From the NCBI GenBank assembly GCA_017792465.1, contig CP051234.1:498606-562605 (forward strand): a stretch of DNA of 64,000 nucleotides, given 5' to 3'. Position numbers and translations under genes: made by a program. Origin of the DNA: Filomicrobium sp. (GTDB taxonomy: Bacteria > Pseudomonadota > Alphaproteobacteria > Rhizobiales > Hyphomicrobiaceae). Under the pieces are notes generated by a model, which searched no databases, had not been told where the DNA came from, and saw only the letters and a list, made by a program, of their open reading frames with translations. Shown piece after piece: positions 27,749 through 36,163 of the stretch; the first letter of the stretch is position 1, and every line of letters starts with the position of its first letter.

Positions 27749-29860
27749 TTATTCGGCTGCGCGAAGCTGGCCTGTCGCCTGCTTTTGAGCCTTCAGAGCG
27801 CTCAGTTCAGCCATGATAGCGGATGCGCGCGAGATTGGATTGGTCAGGTAGAAATCGGTGATGCGGTTGACGAATGGCTGATCGCCGGCGCTGCCCGGGA
27901 GGTTCGCGAGCTGGCCGAGGCAGTCATCGCCATGCGGGCCGATATCGTCAATGCGCTGAAGGTTGGGTGTGGCCTGGAAGAGCTTGGCGCGCAGCTGCTG
28001 CAGACTATCGAACGGCAGCGTTTTGCCGAGGCGCTGAGACAGGGCGCGAATGACGGTCCAATCTTCTTTGGCCTGACCCGGCGGGAAGATCGCCTTTTGC
28101 GTCATCTGTACGCGGCCTTCGGTGTTGGCGTAGATGGCGCTCTTCTCGGTGTAGGCGGCACCGGGCAGGATGACGTCGGCGCGATGGGCTCCGGCGTCGC
28201 CGTGGGTTCCTTGGTAGATGACGAAGGCGTTGCCGAGAGCCGACATGTCGATTTCATCGGCGCCCAAGAGATAGACGACGTCGAGGTTGTTGCTGCCGGC
28301 CGCGCTAATCATCGCGCTGGTATCGAGGCCGCCGCTTGTTGGCACGAAGCCGAGGTCGAGACCGGCGACGCGGGCGGCCGCAGTGTGCAAGACGTTGAAG
28401 ACGGCGTGGCCGGGCTCAATTCCGGACCCTGCAGCCTGGGCGATCTTGGCGGCCTGGGCGAGAAGTGCCGAAGCCCCCGGTCTGGCGTAAAGCGCGGAGC
28501 CGACGATGATCATCGGCGCTTTGGCCTGGCGCAGGATGCCAGCAAACATGTGCCGTCCCGAGGCCACTGATGCGAGGGCGTCCGGGCCGGCACCGATATA
28601 TTCATGGGCGTAGGTCAGGTCGGCAGCTTCCCCGATGAGTCCGACGGACAAGCCACCTGCGCGCCAGCGCTTGCGGATGCGGGCGTTGAGGACGGGGGCC
28701 TCAAGGCGCGGATTGGTGCCGATCAACAAAATGGCGTCGGCGCGATCGATGCCTTCTATCGTCGAGTTGAAGAGATAGCTGGAGCGGCCGTTCGAGGGAT
28801 CGAGAGCTTCATTCGGCGCGCGGCAATCGATGTTGTTGACGCCGAGGCTCGCCATCAACTCCTTGAGCGCGAACATCTCTTCAGCGCCTGCCAGGTCTCC
28901 GGCGATAGCGCCGATTTTGTCGCCGGATGCATTGGCGAGATTTTCGGCGACAGCACCGAGTGCTTCGTCCCAAGAGACGGGAACGAGGCGGCCATCCTTG
29001 CGCAGGTAGGGCTGATCGAGGCGCTGGGTTTTGAGGCCGTCGCAGACATGGCGGGTCTTGTCGGAGATCCACTCTTCGTTCACGGCGTCGTTGTTGCGCG
29101 GCAGGATGCGCATGACCTCGGCACCGCGAGTATCGACACGGATGTTGGAGCCGACGGCATCCATGACGTCGATCGATTCGGTCTTTTTCAGTTCCCACGG
29201 GCGGGCATGGTGGGCCCACGGACGGTGGGTGAGCGCGCCGACCGGGCAGAGGTCGATGACGTTGGCGCTCATCTCGGAGAGGATGCCGTTTTCCAGATAG
29301 GTGGTGATTTCGGCGTCTTCACCGCGGCCGGCGAGGCCCAATTCTTCGACGCCGGCGATTTCCGTCATGTAACGCACGCAGCGCGTGCAGTGGATGCAGC
29401 GCGTCATGATCGTCTTGATCAATGGGCCGATGTATTTGTCTTCGACGGCGCGTTTGTTCTCATGATAGCGCGAGCCGCCGATGCCATAGGCCATTGCCTG
29501 GTCCTGCAGATCGCATTCGCCGCCTTGGTCGCAGATCGGGCAATCGAGCGGGTGGTTGATGAGCAGGAATTCCATCACACCTTCGCGGGCCTTTTTGACC
29601 GTCGGCGATTTGGTGTGAATGACGTTGGGGCTGCCGTCGCGGTTAGGTCGGAGGTCGTTGACGGTCTGAGCGCAGGAGGCGACGGGCTTGGGTGCGCCCT
29701 CGACTTCGATGAGGCACATGCGGCAGTTACCGGCGATTGAAAGGCGCTCGTGGTAACAGAAGCGGGGGATTTCTGCGCCAGCCATTTCGCAGGCCTGCAG
29801 CAGGGTGATTCCGTCTTCGACTTCGATCTCGTTGCCGTCGACGATCAGCTTCTTCGGCAT
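27749..29860 (-). CDS. nuoG: NADH-quinone oxidoreductase subunit G
   Basis: Largest peripheral subunit, with clusters N1b, N4 and N5. 703 residues. The N-terminal ferredoxin domain has Cys motifs [19 protein letters not shown] and VASCAQTV; then His-Cys ligation in [19 protein letters not shown], and N4 cysteines in [17 protein letters not shown]. The C-terminal two thirds is a degenerate molybdopterin-oxidoreductase fold. Length is typical for alphaproteobacteria. Upstream there is no immediate gene: a 340-bp gap and an extra gene separate it from nuoF. Confidence 0.96.
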   Translation of the reverse strand: MPKKLIVDGNEIEVEDGITLLQACEMAGAEIPRFCYHERLSIAGNCRMCLIEVEGAPKPVASCAQTVNDLRPNRDGSPNVIHTKSPTVKKAREGVMEFLLINHPLDCPICDQGGECDLQDQAMAYGIGGSRYHENKRAVEDKYIGPLIKTIMTRCIHCTRCVRYMTEIAGVEELGLAGRGEDAEITTYLENGILSEMSANVIDLCPVGALTHRPWAHHARPWELKKTESIDVMDAVGSNIRVDTRGAEVMRILPRNNDAVNEEWISDKTRHVCDGLKTQRLDQPYLRKDGRLVPVSWDEALGAVAENLANASGDKIGAIAGDLAGAEEMFALKELMASLGVNNIDCRAPNEALDPSNGRSSYLFNSTIEGIDRADAILLIGTNPRLEAPVLNARIRKRWRAGGLSVGLIGEAADLTYAHEYIGAGPDALASVASGRHMFAGILRQAKAPMIIVGSALYARPGASALLAQAAKIAQAAGSGIEPGHAVFNVLHTAAARVAGLDLGFVPTSGGLDTSAMISAAGSNNLDVVYLLGADEIDMSALGNAFVIYQGTHGDAGAHRADVILPGAAYTEKSAIYANTEGRVQMTQKAIFPPGQAKEDWTVIRALSQRLGKTLPFDSLQQLRAKLFQATPNLQRIDDIGPHGDDCLGQLANLPGSAGDQPFVNRITDFYLTNPISRASAIMAELSALKAQKQATGQLRAAE

Positions 29861-30202
29861 TGCCGCTCCTTAACAGAGATAGTCCGTTCGGCGTGGTCGC
29901 TTGGGATGTTTGTCAAATCTGCCGGGCGGCAGACTAAGCCATTGGCATGCCAGATGCCAATCGCAATGCACTCCCCTGTTCTCCTACCGCGTTGCACACC
30001 GTTAGGAAAGGGCGACATTTGGACTGTGCGGGGGATATTTCGCCTTCGGTCCGTCTTGCGGCTGATGAAAATGCTCTTGCGTTTTGACGATGGTCAGGCT
30101 GTGCGGTGCAAGTTGTTGATTTTGCGGTGATGAAGTGGCTCGTACGCAGAGCTGCTTCGTATTTCGGTAAGTTTGTACAGAGCGAGAACGTGCGATGCCG
30201 GC
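29861..30202. other. Intergenic segment inside the nuo cluster
   Basis: About 340 bp between nuoG and the 145-residue extra gene. A perfect 8-bp inverted repeat ATTGGCAT / ATGCCAAT (29941-29961) lies 80 bp upstream of the nuoG start. The frame at 29934-30257 has unnatural composition and is not counted as a gene. The segment could carry a secondary promoter for nuoG onward. Confidence 0.55.
29941..29961. repeat. Perfect inverted repeat upstream of nuoG
   Basis: ATTGGCAT-GCCAG-ATGCCAAT: 8-bp arms, 5-base loop. It is not followed by a T tract on either strand, so it is more likely an operator or RNA hairpin than a terminator. Confidence 0.55.
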
Positions 30203-30640
30203 TTATCCGGTCATGCCAGAATGCATGTTGGATATGATCATTCCTGGCCAAAAACACTTACCTTCACCGGCATTTCCGTTCGAAAGTCCCTCGGCGATCG
30301 GGCACGCGCCGTATAGGACCGCGTCCAAAAAAAGCATGACCGCAGCTCCATACCAAATGAAATTCGCAACGATGTTCCTATTGGGCTTAGCGTTCCAAAG
30401 ACTCAGCGGCACAACGAAAAAGGTCCATACACAGAAAAAGAAGATCCCCATAGCGAGCTGTGGGGGGACAGCCTTTAGTTGGTCTGATGGCGCATTGACT
30501 GCAATGAGCATTGCGAATGCGTAAAATGGTGCGAGAACCGCAGCGTTCATGAGCCCTAGCAATGCCAAGCCTTTTACGCTGGGCAATAGGGCCATTCCGA
30601 TAGCAATCGCCCAATAGACAAAAAAGCGATTGCTTGGCAT
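30203..30640 (-). CDS. Extra membrane protein between nuoF and nuoG (145 aa)
   Basis: No family recognised. The frame starts at ATG 30640, 7 bp after the nuoF stop. It encodes about four hydrophobic helices (roughly 5-25, 28-48, 63-82 and 90-112) and a polar C-terminal tail with two Cys. The ribosome site is weak. Base composition is visibly more AT-rich than that of the flanking nuo genes, and it comes with 340 bp of non-coding DNA, so this looks like a later insertion into the operon. A longer frame to 30910 is nuoF shadow and is discarded. Confidence 0.55.
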   Translation of the reverse strand: MPSNRFFVYWAIAIGMALLPSVKGLALLGLMNAAVLAPFYAFAMLIAVNAPSDQLKAVPPQLAMGIFFFCVWTFFVVPLSLWNAKPNRNIVANFIWYGAAVMLFLDAVLYGACPIAEGLSNGNAGEGKCFWPGMIISNMHSGMTG

Positions 30641-30647
30641 CCCAAAC

Positions 30648-31931
30648 CTATTCCGCGGCCTCGATGTGGGCGGCTTTGTAGGCATCGATACGAGCTTCGA
30701 GTTCGGGGCGGAAGTGGCGGATGAGGCCCTGAATCGGCCAGGCGGCGGCGTCGCCCAGCGCGCAAATCGTATGGCCTTCGACCTGCTTGGTGACATCCCA
30801 AAGCATATCGATTTCGCTCTTGTCGGCTTCGCCTTTGACGAGGCGTTCCATGACGCGCCACATCCAGCCGGTGCCTTCGCGGCAGGGCGTGCACTGGCCG
30901 CAGCTCTCATGTTTATAGAAGTACGAGATGCGGGAGATGGCTTTGACGATGTCGGTCGACTGATCCATGACGATGAGGGCCGCCGTGCCCAGGCCGGATT
31001 TCGCCTTGCTGAGCGTGTCGAAATCCATCGTCAGGTCGTCGCATTCGCTGGCCGGGATGCAGGGCACCGACGATCCGCCGGGAATGACGGCCTTGAGATT
31101 GTCCCAGCCGCCGCGGACGCCACCGGCGTGCTTTTCAATGAGCTCGCGCATCGGAATGCCCATTTCCTCTTCGACAACGCACGGATTTTCGACGTGGCCG
31201 GAGATCTGGAACAGCTTGGTTCCGGTGTTGTTAGGCTTGCCGAGGCCGGCGAACCAGGTCGCTCCGCGGCGCAGGATATCCGGCACGACGGCGATTGATT
31301 CGACGTTGTTGACGGTGGTCGGGGCGCCATAAAGCCCGCAACCTGCCGGGAATGGCGGCTTCAGGCGGGGCTGTCCCTTTTTGCCTTCGAGACTTTCCAG
31401 GAGGGCGGTTTCTTCGCCACAGATGTAGGCGCCGGCGCCGTGGTGGACGTAGAGGTCGAAGTCCCAGCCGTGGACGTTATTCTTGCCAATGAGCTTGGCG
31501 TCATAGGCCTGCTGAACGGCGGCCTGGAAGCGCTCGCGCTCGCGGATGAATTCGCCGCGGAAGTAGACGTAGCAAGTGTGCGCGCGCATCGCGAAGGAAG
31601 CGAGCAAGGCGCCTTCTACTAAGAGGTGCGGGTCGTGGCGGGTGATTTCGCGGTCCTTACATGAGCCCGGTTCCGATTCGTCGGCGTTGATGACGAGATA
31701 GGACGGGCGGGGATCGTCTTTGGGCATGAACGACCACTTGAGGCCGGTCGGGAAACCTGCGCCGCCGCGGCCGCGCAAGCCGGAGGCCTTGACCTGTTCG
31801 ATGATCCAATCGTGACCTTGGTCGATGAACGACTTGGTGTTGTCCCAAGCGCCGCGCGCTTTGGCTCCTGTCAGGCCCCAGTCCTGGAAGCCGTATACGT
31901 TCTTGAAGATGCGGTCTTGGTCAGCGAGCAT
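30648..31931 (-). CDS. nuoF: NADH-quinone oxidoreductase subunit F
   Basis: Binds NADH, FMN and cluster N3 and begins electron transfer in complex I. 427 residues. NADH/FMN-site [10 protein letters not shown] (54-63), [18 protein letters not shown], and the [4Fe-4S] box [15 protein letters not shown] near 350, with the fourth Cys in [14 protein letters not shown]. Start 6 bp after the 51-residue mini-gene. Confidence 0.97.
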   Translation of the reverse strand: MLADQDRIFKNVYGFQDWGLTGAKARGAWDNTKSFIDQGHDWIIEQVKASGLRGRGGAGFPTGLKWSFMPKDDPRPSYLVINADESEPGSCKDREITRHDPHLLVEGALLASFAMRAHTCYVYFRGEFIRERERFQAAVQQAYDAKLIGKNNVHGWDFDLYVHHGAGAYICGEETALLESLEGKKGQPRLKPPFPAGCGLYGAPTTVNNVESIAVVPDILRRGATWFAGLGKPNNTGTKLFQISGHVENPCVVEEEMGIPMRELIEKHAGGVRGGWDNLKAVIPGGSSVPCIPASECDDLTMDFDTLSKAKSGLGTAALIVMDQSTDIVKAISRISYFYKHESCGQCTPCREGTGWMWRVMERLVKGEADKSEIDMLWDVTKQVEGHTICALGDAAAWPIQGLIRHFRPELEARIDAYKAAHIEAAE

Positions 31932-31937
31932 TTCGCG

Positions 31938-32093
31938 TCAACTCCCGAAGGTCTGGCGGGCGATGTAGCCGGCGGCGATGGCGAACACCGCTCCGAATAT
32001 AAGCCACATCGGGTCTTTCATGTTCATCGCCATATAGATGCTGATCGCCAGGATGGTGATCGGGACAAGGTATATGGCGACGCTGTTCGACAT
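31938..32093 (-). CDS. Unannotated two-helix mini-protein between nuoE and nuoF (51 aa)
   Basis: Found by reading the gap between nuoE and nuoF: ATG at 32093, TGA at 31940-31938, 51 residues. Helix 1 (about 4-23) contains VAIYLVPITILAISIYMAM; the short loop NMKDP follows; helix 2 (about 29-46) contains WLIFGAVFAIAAGYIA; the end is RQTFGS. Gaps are only 4 bp from nuoE and 6 bp to nuoF, leaving no other use for the interval. No recognised family. Small proteins at this point of the operon are familiar in Hyphomicrobiales but usually unnamed. Confidence 0.7.
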   Translation of the reverse strand: MSNSVAIYLVPITILAISIYMAMNMKDPMWLIFGAVFAIAAGYIARQTFGS

Positions 32094-32097
32094 TCTA

Positions 32098-33039
32098 TTA
32101 CGACTCGTCGGCCAGTTTCTTGGCCTGTTCGATCCAGTTCTCTCGTTCGATGCGGCCCTTGAAACTCAAGTAGTTATCGACCCAGGCAACGGTCTCACGC
32201 GTCCAGGCGGCGACCTGGTCGAAGTGGTATATGCCGAGGCTGTGGAGCGTTTCTTCGAGTTTGGGCCCGACGCCGCTGATGCGCTTGAGGTCGTCGGCCT
32301 TGCCGTCGCGCGGAGCATCCAGGCCTTCGGGTTTGAACTCATCGCTGATTGTCGGGTCGGCCACGATTTCGGCAACGGCGACCGCGGCAGTGGGGGAGTT
32401 CACGGCGGGCATGACGGTCTGCGGTGGCAATTCGCCGGTATAGGCGTGCAAGACGGTCGGACCGCCGGCCGGACAGGACGCCTGACGGCCCGATTGCGAG
32501 CCTGGTGGCGGTGGGTTGCCGGCGGCAAAAGCCTGCAGGACATTCTCGAAGGTCTCGGGCGTCAGATCCTCATAGGTGTCTTTCCAGATCTGCACCATCG
32601 GTGCGTTGGCACAGGAGCCGAGACATTCAACTTCTTCCCACGAGAAATTGCCGTCAGCGGACAACTCATGTGGGTTTTTGCCAATCTTGCGCTTACAGAC
32701 CGAAATGAGGTCTTCGGAGCCGCGCAGCATGCACGGCGTGGTGCCGCAAACCTGGACGTGGGCGATTTTGCCGACGGGGGCGAGCTGGAACATCGTGTAG
32801 AAGGTCGCGACCTCATAGACACGGATGTAGGCCATGGCGAGCATCTCAGCGACATAGCGGATCGCAGGCTCAGGCAACCAGCCGTCGTGCTGTTCCTGGG
32901 CGCGCCAAAGGAGGGGAATGACCGCAGAGGCTTGCTGGCCGGGCGGATAATCTTTGATCTTCGCTTGGGCCCAGGAGAGATTTTCGGGCGTGAATTCGAA
33001 GCTGGCGGGCTGCTCGGGATGCAGGCGACGGACGGCCAT
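32098..33039 (-). CDS. nuoE: NADH-quinone oxidoreductase subunit E with C-terminal extension
   Basis: Thioredoxin-like [2Fe-2S] subunit (cluster N1a) of the NADH module. Cys98, Cys103, Cys139 and Cys143 (CGTTPC and CLGSC) are the ligands. The canonical protein ends near residue 175. Here it continues to 313 through a Pro/Gly/Ala linker and a domain at about 249-313 with [20 protein letters not shown], a helix-hairpin-helix-like motif, ending in [20 protein letters not shown]. Such extensions occur in Hyphomicrobiales NuoE; their role is unknown. First nuo gene of this cluster: nuoA-D are not upstream. Confidence 0.95.
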   Translation of the reverse strand: MAVRRLHPEQPASFEFTPENLSWAQAKIKDYPPGQQASAVIPLLWRAQEQHDGWLPEPAIRYVAEMLAMAYIRVYEVATFYTMFQLAPVGKIAHVQVCGTTPCMLRGSEDLISVCKRKIGKNPHELSADGNFSWEEVECLGSCANAPMVQIWKDTYEDLTPETFENVLQAFAAGNPPPPGSQSGRQASCPAGGPTVLHAYTGELPPQTVMPAVNSPTAAVAVAEIVADPTISDEFKPEGLDAPRDGKADDLKRISGVGPKLEETLHSLGIYHFDQVAAWTRETVAWVDNYLSFKGRIERENWIEQAKKLADES

Positions 33040-33166
33040 CGGGGCTCCTCGGTTCTTGACTGCTTGGCGCGTGGAGCACAGACAGCGGTCATGCCAGAGG
33101 CCTCAACCCATCGATTATGGGAGCAGCACCTGAACTAACGAACTTTCACCGCATACTTCGAGCCAC

Positions 33167-33178
33167 GCGCACGTGCGC
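33167..33178. promoter_or_regulatory. 12-bp palindrome upstream of nuoE
   Basis: GCGCACGTGCGC is a perfect palindrome about 130 bp upstream of the nuoE start, in the only sizeable gap before the nuo run. It may be an operator, but GC-rich palindromes also arise by chance. Confidence 0.3.
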
Positions 33179-33296
33179 ACTTCTCAACTACGGCGATCAT
33201 AGCTCAGAGGCAAGTGTTGGAACGATCGAGCATTGGTAGCAGACGGCATGATTTTGCCGGCAGATTGCCGCAAGGGGCGCTTGGCAATGACGAACG

Positions 33297-33728
33297 TCAG
33301 CGTTCGACGCTGCGCTCGACGGCGGTGTTGTCTTTTTTGAAGAGTTCACCCGGCGTCTTGGATTGCCAGCCCTGGATGCCGAAGCCCAGGGGAATCGCAA
33401 ACCAGCCGATGATCAGCAGGAATGCTGCGGCAGGGGCCAGGAAGAGTGAAATTTGCGAGCCGACGCGCAGGAACCCGGTCCAGAAAACGGCCAGCAGAAA
33501 TCCACAGCCAATGATGATCCAGCCGCCCAGATCTGCGCCGATGGCGACGGCGAAGCCGAGGCCGGCGAGGAACGAGACGATCCCGATCAGGATGGGGACG
33601 ACGGGAAGATCTGCGTGCAGAGCACCCATCGGCCAGTTGTATTGGCGCGCAAAGACGCGGTAGGTGGCGAGGCTGAGGCCCCAGCCGAAAGCGGCAATTG
33701 CGAGCAAAAACAGGTTGTTGATCATCAT
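33297..33728 (-). CDS. Hypothetical four-helix membrane protein
   Basis: 143 residues from ATG 33728, with AGAGACG eight bases upstream; a second Met follows directly. Hydrophobic helices at about 4-20, 37-60, 62-82 and 89-108, then a polar tail (GWQSKTPGELFKKDN). No family recognised. It is on the same strand as nuoE but 257 bp upstream and is not a NuoA-D subunit; NuoA and related subunits have different motifs. Confidence 0.65.
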   Translation of the reverse strand: MMINNLFLLAIAAFGWGLSLATYRVFARQYNWPMGALHADLPVVPILIGIVSFLAGLGFAVAIGADLGGWIIIGCGFLLAVFWTGFLRVGSQISLFLAPAAAFLLIIGWFAIPLGFGIQGWQSKTPGELFKKDNTAVERSVER

Positions 33729-33853
33729 GGTGGTCGTCTCTTTAGAAGGCGCGCGCAGGCTTGCTTGAAGAACCGGCGCGAAACGGGCTTGCGAATACAT
33801 GCCATCCAAGCGGGCGCAGGGCCAGGGGCAAAACGTGTAAGCGGTTAAATGCG

Positions 33854-34258
33854 TTAAGATTTTGCCCGGCGGCGCCAGGCTCCCCAGCCCAGGATGATGC
33901 AGAATACGCCCGATAGGACGTGGAACGCGATGGCTAGCGATGGGCCGTTATTGCTGGCGACGATCGTGGCATCCGCCCAGCACACCAGTGCGCCCATCAG
34001 CAGCCATAGGCCTAATGAACGCCAGTCACGCAGCACGGCGAAAATAATGGCGAGCGCGCCCAGCCATAGGTCGCGCAGGCCGATGACATAATGCAGGCCG
34101 GCGCTTTCCGGCTCGGCATTCGCGAGGCCGAACGTGAATTGCGCGCTTTCGGGCACCAGCAGAAAGCGCACGCCAATGATGAAAAGTAGCGCGCCCGCAA
34201 AGGCCCCGAGCCAAACGACATGCCGATGCTTTTTGCGGTCAATCGGGATCTCGGGCAC
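33854..34258 (-). CDS. DUF4267-like membrane protein
   Basis: 134 residues if started at GTG 34258, which follows AAGGAAG; the TTG at 34297 would add 13 residues and place it 4 bp after the SIMPL gene. Four hydrophobic helices. The central GLRDLWLGALAIIFAVLRDW resembles the DUF4267 hallmark (Gly-Leu-Arg-Asp-Leu). Function unknown. Downstream of, and probably co-transcribed with, the SIMPL-domain gene. Confidence 0.6.
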   Translation of the reverse strand: MPEIPIDRKKHRHVVWLGAFAGALLFIIGVRFLLVPESAQFTFGLANAEPESAGLHYVIGLRDLWLGALAIIFAVLRDWRSLGLWLLMGALVCWADATIVASNNGPSLAIAFHVLSGVFCIILGWGAWRRRAKS

Positions 34259-34301
34259 GGCGCTTCCTTGGTGGTTCACAGGCGGGAAGCGCCACAATGA
34301 G

Positions 34302-35012
34302 CTATTTGAGCTCCCAAGTCACCGTTACGGAAGCTGACAGCGCTTGCTCGCCGGGTTCGATGGGCGCTGCCATTCGGGAGGCTGCGGCTTCGAGCATCGG
34401 GCCGCGAGAGAAGCTTGGCGCACCGCCTTCGCGGATTTCCAAAACGTCCCCGACTTCGGCGTTGGCGGCCTTGGCGAAGAGTCCCGCACGGCGGCGGGCG
34501 TTGGCGACGGCTTCGCGGCGGGCCTCATCGGCCAGTTCCTCAGCCTTGGAGACGTCGAATTGCAGGCCATGGATCTGGTTCGCACCAAGCCCGACGAGCT
34601 TGTCGAGGACGCCGCCCATCGATTTGAGATCGCGGACCAGGACGTTGACCTCGTTGGTTGCCTGATAGCCGGTGATTTCGGGAGCCCGGCCGTCTCGATG
34701 GTGGGCGTATTTCGGACTGACGTTGAAGTTCGACGTCTGGATATCTTTGGCTTCGATGCCCATCGCTTTCAGGCCGTCGATCACATTGGTCATGTTCTGG
34801 GAGTTGGCGGCCAGTGCGTCGGCTGCGGTCTCTGCTTCGGAGCGCACGCCTGCGCGAATGCGCGCGATATCGGGGGCTGCATTGACCGATGCGCTGGCTT
34901 GGACGGTGACGCTGCGGGGCATTTTATTGTCTCCGGCGGCTGCGGATTGTGCCGCGAATACGAGGGCGGCGGCCAAAAGGGCAAATGTCTGGAGCAGTGT
35001 TTTGAGTTGCAT
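34302..35012 (-). CDS. SIMPL-domain (DUF541) periplasmic protein
   Basis: 236 residues. Signal peptide at 1-26 (LLQTFALLAAALVFAAQSAAA). The SIMPL domain covers the rest, with VTVQASASVNAAPDIARI, GYQATNEVNVLVRDL and EARREAVANARRRAGLFAKA. Members are periplasmic or surface proteins of uncertain role, several tied to oxidative or envelope stress. Lies next to the tRNA gene on the opposite strand and starts a short operon with the DUF4267-like gene. Confidence 0.85.
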   Translation of the reverse strand: MQLKTLLQTFALLAAALVFAAQSAAAGDNKMPRSVTVQASASVNAAPDIARIRAGVRSEAETAADALAANSQNMTNVIDGLKAMGIEAKDIQTSNFNVSPKYAHHRDGRAPEITGYQATNEVNVLVRDLKSMGGVLDKLVGLGANQIHGLQFDVSKAEELADEARREAVANARRRAGLFAKAANAEVGDVLEIREGGAPSFSRGPMLEAAASRMAAPIEPGEQALSASVTVTWELK

Positions 35013-35147
35013 TGGCGTTGTTTTTTTAAGCTTTCGATACGGTGGGTTCAGCTTTCGATGATGGCAAACAATCCTGGCGACTTTGTCGCGATGAGGTGTT
35101 CTTTCCTTAGCGATCGTCTGCTATAGCATCGCGTCTTTTCGGCAATG

Positions 35148-35224
35148 GGGGCCCGTAGCTCAATGGTTAGAGCTGACGGCTCATAACCGTCTGGTTGCAG
35201 GTTCGAGTCCTGCCGGGCCCACCA
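35148..35224 (+). tRNA. tRNA with CAU anticodon, probably tRNA-Ile2
   Basis: 77 bases with CCA encoded. Acceptor arms GGGCCCG / CGGGCCC, D-loop TAGCTCAATGGTTAGAGC, anticodon loop CTCATAA (CAT), T-arm GCAGGTTCGAGTCCTGC. The acceptor, D-arm and anticodon arm resemble E. coli tRNA-Ile2 far more than initiator or elongator Met. The CAU is therefore probably modified to lysidine and reads AUA. Automatic pipelines often label it tRNA-Met. Confidence 0.9.
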
Positions 35225-35714
35225 TCTTTCTTGGCGCCTTTGGATGCCCACACGGCAACCGGGCGCTGACAATTCTCCGCAGTCTGCGGATGCCCACTGT
35301 TTCTAGCTGGCGTACACTTCCTAAAGTCGTGTGCGGCTTCGCCTTGCGCATCCGGCGCCGTACTATTCTCCGCCCCCAAGCACGCTCCATGCACTTGCCT
35401 GAAAGACTCGGGAGCAAGGCGACCCGCCGCGAGCGTCGCCCCGTCGGAGTGGCCCGCGCTGAAAGCGCGGAATAGCCACGTGAGACATTCTGCTTGCCCA
35501 CTAGGCATCCGGCGCCTGACATTTTTAGTTGGCCCTTCGGATGCCCACATGGCAACCGGGCCATGACAATTCTCTGCGACCTGGCGTCGGAACTATGGCG
35601 CGAGTACGTGTTGAGCAGTGCGACCTGTTCCCAGCGGAAAAGACATTCGATGCTTCGCTATTCATTTTGCAGGGCAGGGATCAGGCCCGGCAAAACTTTA
35701 GCGGAGTTTGAAAA
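35225..35714. other. Non-coding repeat-bearing region after the tRNA
   Basis: About 490 bp without a credible gene. The minus-strand frames that run from here across the tRNA are the well-known artefact of translating the complement of a tRNA. It contains degenerate repeats (35231-35577). No integrase or attachment-site duplication of the tRNA end is visible. Confidence 0.6.
35231..35577 (+). repeat. Degenerate repeats of about 40-50 bp
   Basis: The best pair is 35231-35280 and 35529-35577, about 85% identical by eye, sharing GGATGCCCACA-(C/T)GGCAACCGGGC and TGACAATTCTC. Two weaker relatives, near 35337-35374 and 35492-35528, share GCATCCGGCGCC and an ending like ACTATTCTCC or GACATTTTT. The units are direct, unevenly spaced and diverged, so they are not a CRISPR. 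Confidence 0.6.
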
Positions 35715-35987
35715 ATGCTCAGCGCTCTTTGGACCACTTTGAAACGCTCAACGTTCGGTGAAAAGCTCAAGGTTGTTGGACGCGCGAGCGGTGAGTGGGG
35801 TGCGACGATTGACGTGGATATCCGTCGCGTCAGCGATGGCAGGGAGTTCATTACGATATCTGCGACTTCGAATTTCACCGTCGAGATCAACGGTCGGACG
35901 ACGACCTATGCCTATCTCAATGACGCCGAAGTTGAGAAGCTTTCGAAGGCACTTGCGCAAGCGGTCGCGGAGCGACGCGCTCTTTAA
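35715..35987 (+). CDS. Hypothetical protein (90 aa)
   Basis: Not recognised. A good ribosome site, GGAG eight bases before the ATG, and a natural composition support it. It reads as a small soluble alpha/beta protein: a basic start (LWTTLKRSTFGEKLKVVGRA), alternating beta-like stretches (WGATIDVDIRR, EFITISATSNFTVEING) and a C-terminal helix (DAEVEKLSKALAQAVAERRA). No signal peptide or membrane segment. Isolated single gene between the repeat region and the DUF2270 gene. Confidence 0.6.
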   Translation: MLSALWTTLKRSTFGEKLKVVGRASGEWGATIDVDIRRVSDGREFITISATSNFTVEINGRTTTYAYLNDAEVEKLSKALAQAVAERRAL

Positions 35988-36163
35988 GACTGATCTGTCG
36001 GGCTAACGAAGCATCTGATTTGGCGCCTTTTAATACGATTGGTCGACTTCTTGAGCTTTGTTTCTCTTGGCCAATTCGCCTAAGCTAAGCCCCGGCAATC
36101 GTGCTTTTGAAAAACAACGGTGGCGCTCATCGACAAACTGCGTCGCCGAAGAATGCGTGACCG

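Noticed and set aside
28604-29740. Plus-strand frame of 378 residues inside nuoG
   Set aside because: Shadow of nuoG with no family resemblance.
29934-30257. Minus-strand frame of 107 residues between nuoG and the extra gene
   Set aside because: Unnatural composition and out-of-frame overlap with the better 30203-30640 frame.
32038-33138. Plus-strand frame of 366 residues across nuoE
   Set aside because: Shadow of nuoE; it also covers the 51-residue mini-gene on the other strand.
33842-33856. TTAA-N5-TTAA near the end of the DUF4267-like gene as a CtrA site
   Set aside because: The spacer is five rather than seven bases and the site lies at a gene end.
35048-35564. Minus-strand frames crossing the tRNA, ending in residues like GPAGLEPATRRL or RQDSNLQPDGYEPSA
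   Set aside because: These are translations of the complement of a tRNA gene, a well-known annotation artefact.
35231-35577. Repeat region considered as a CRISPR array or integrated element
   Set aside because: Units are few, unevenly spaced and diverged, with no cas genes, no integrase and no duplicated tRNA end.
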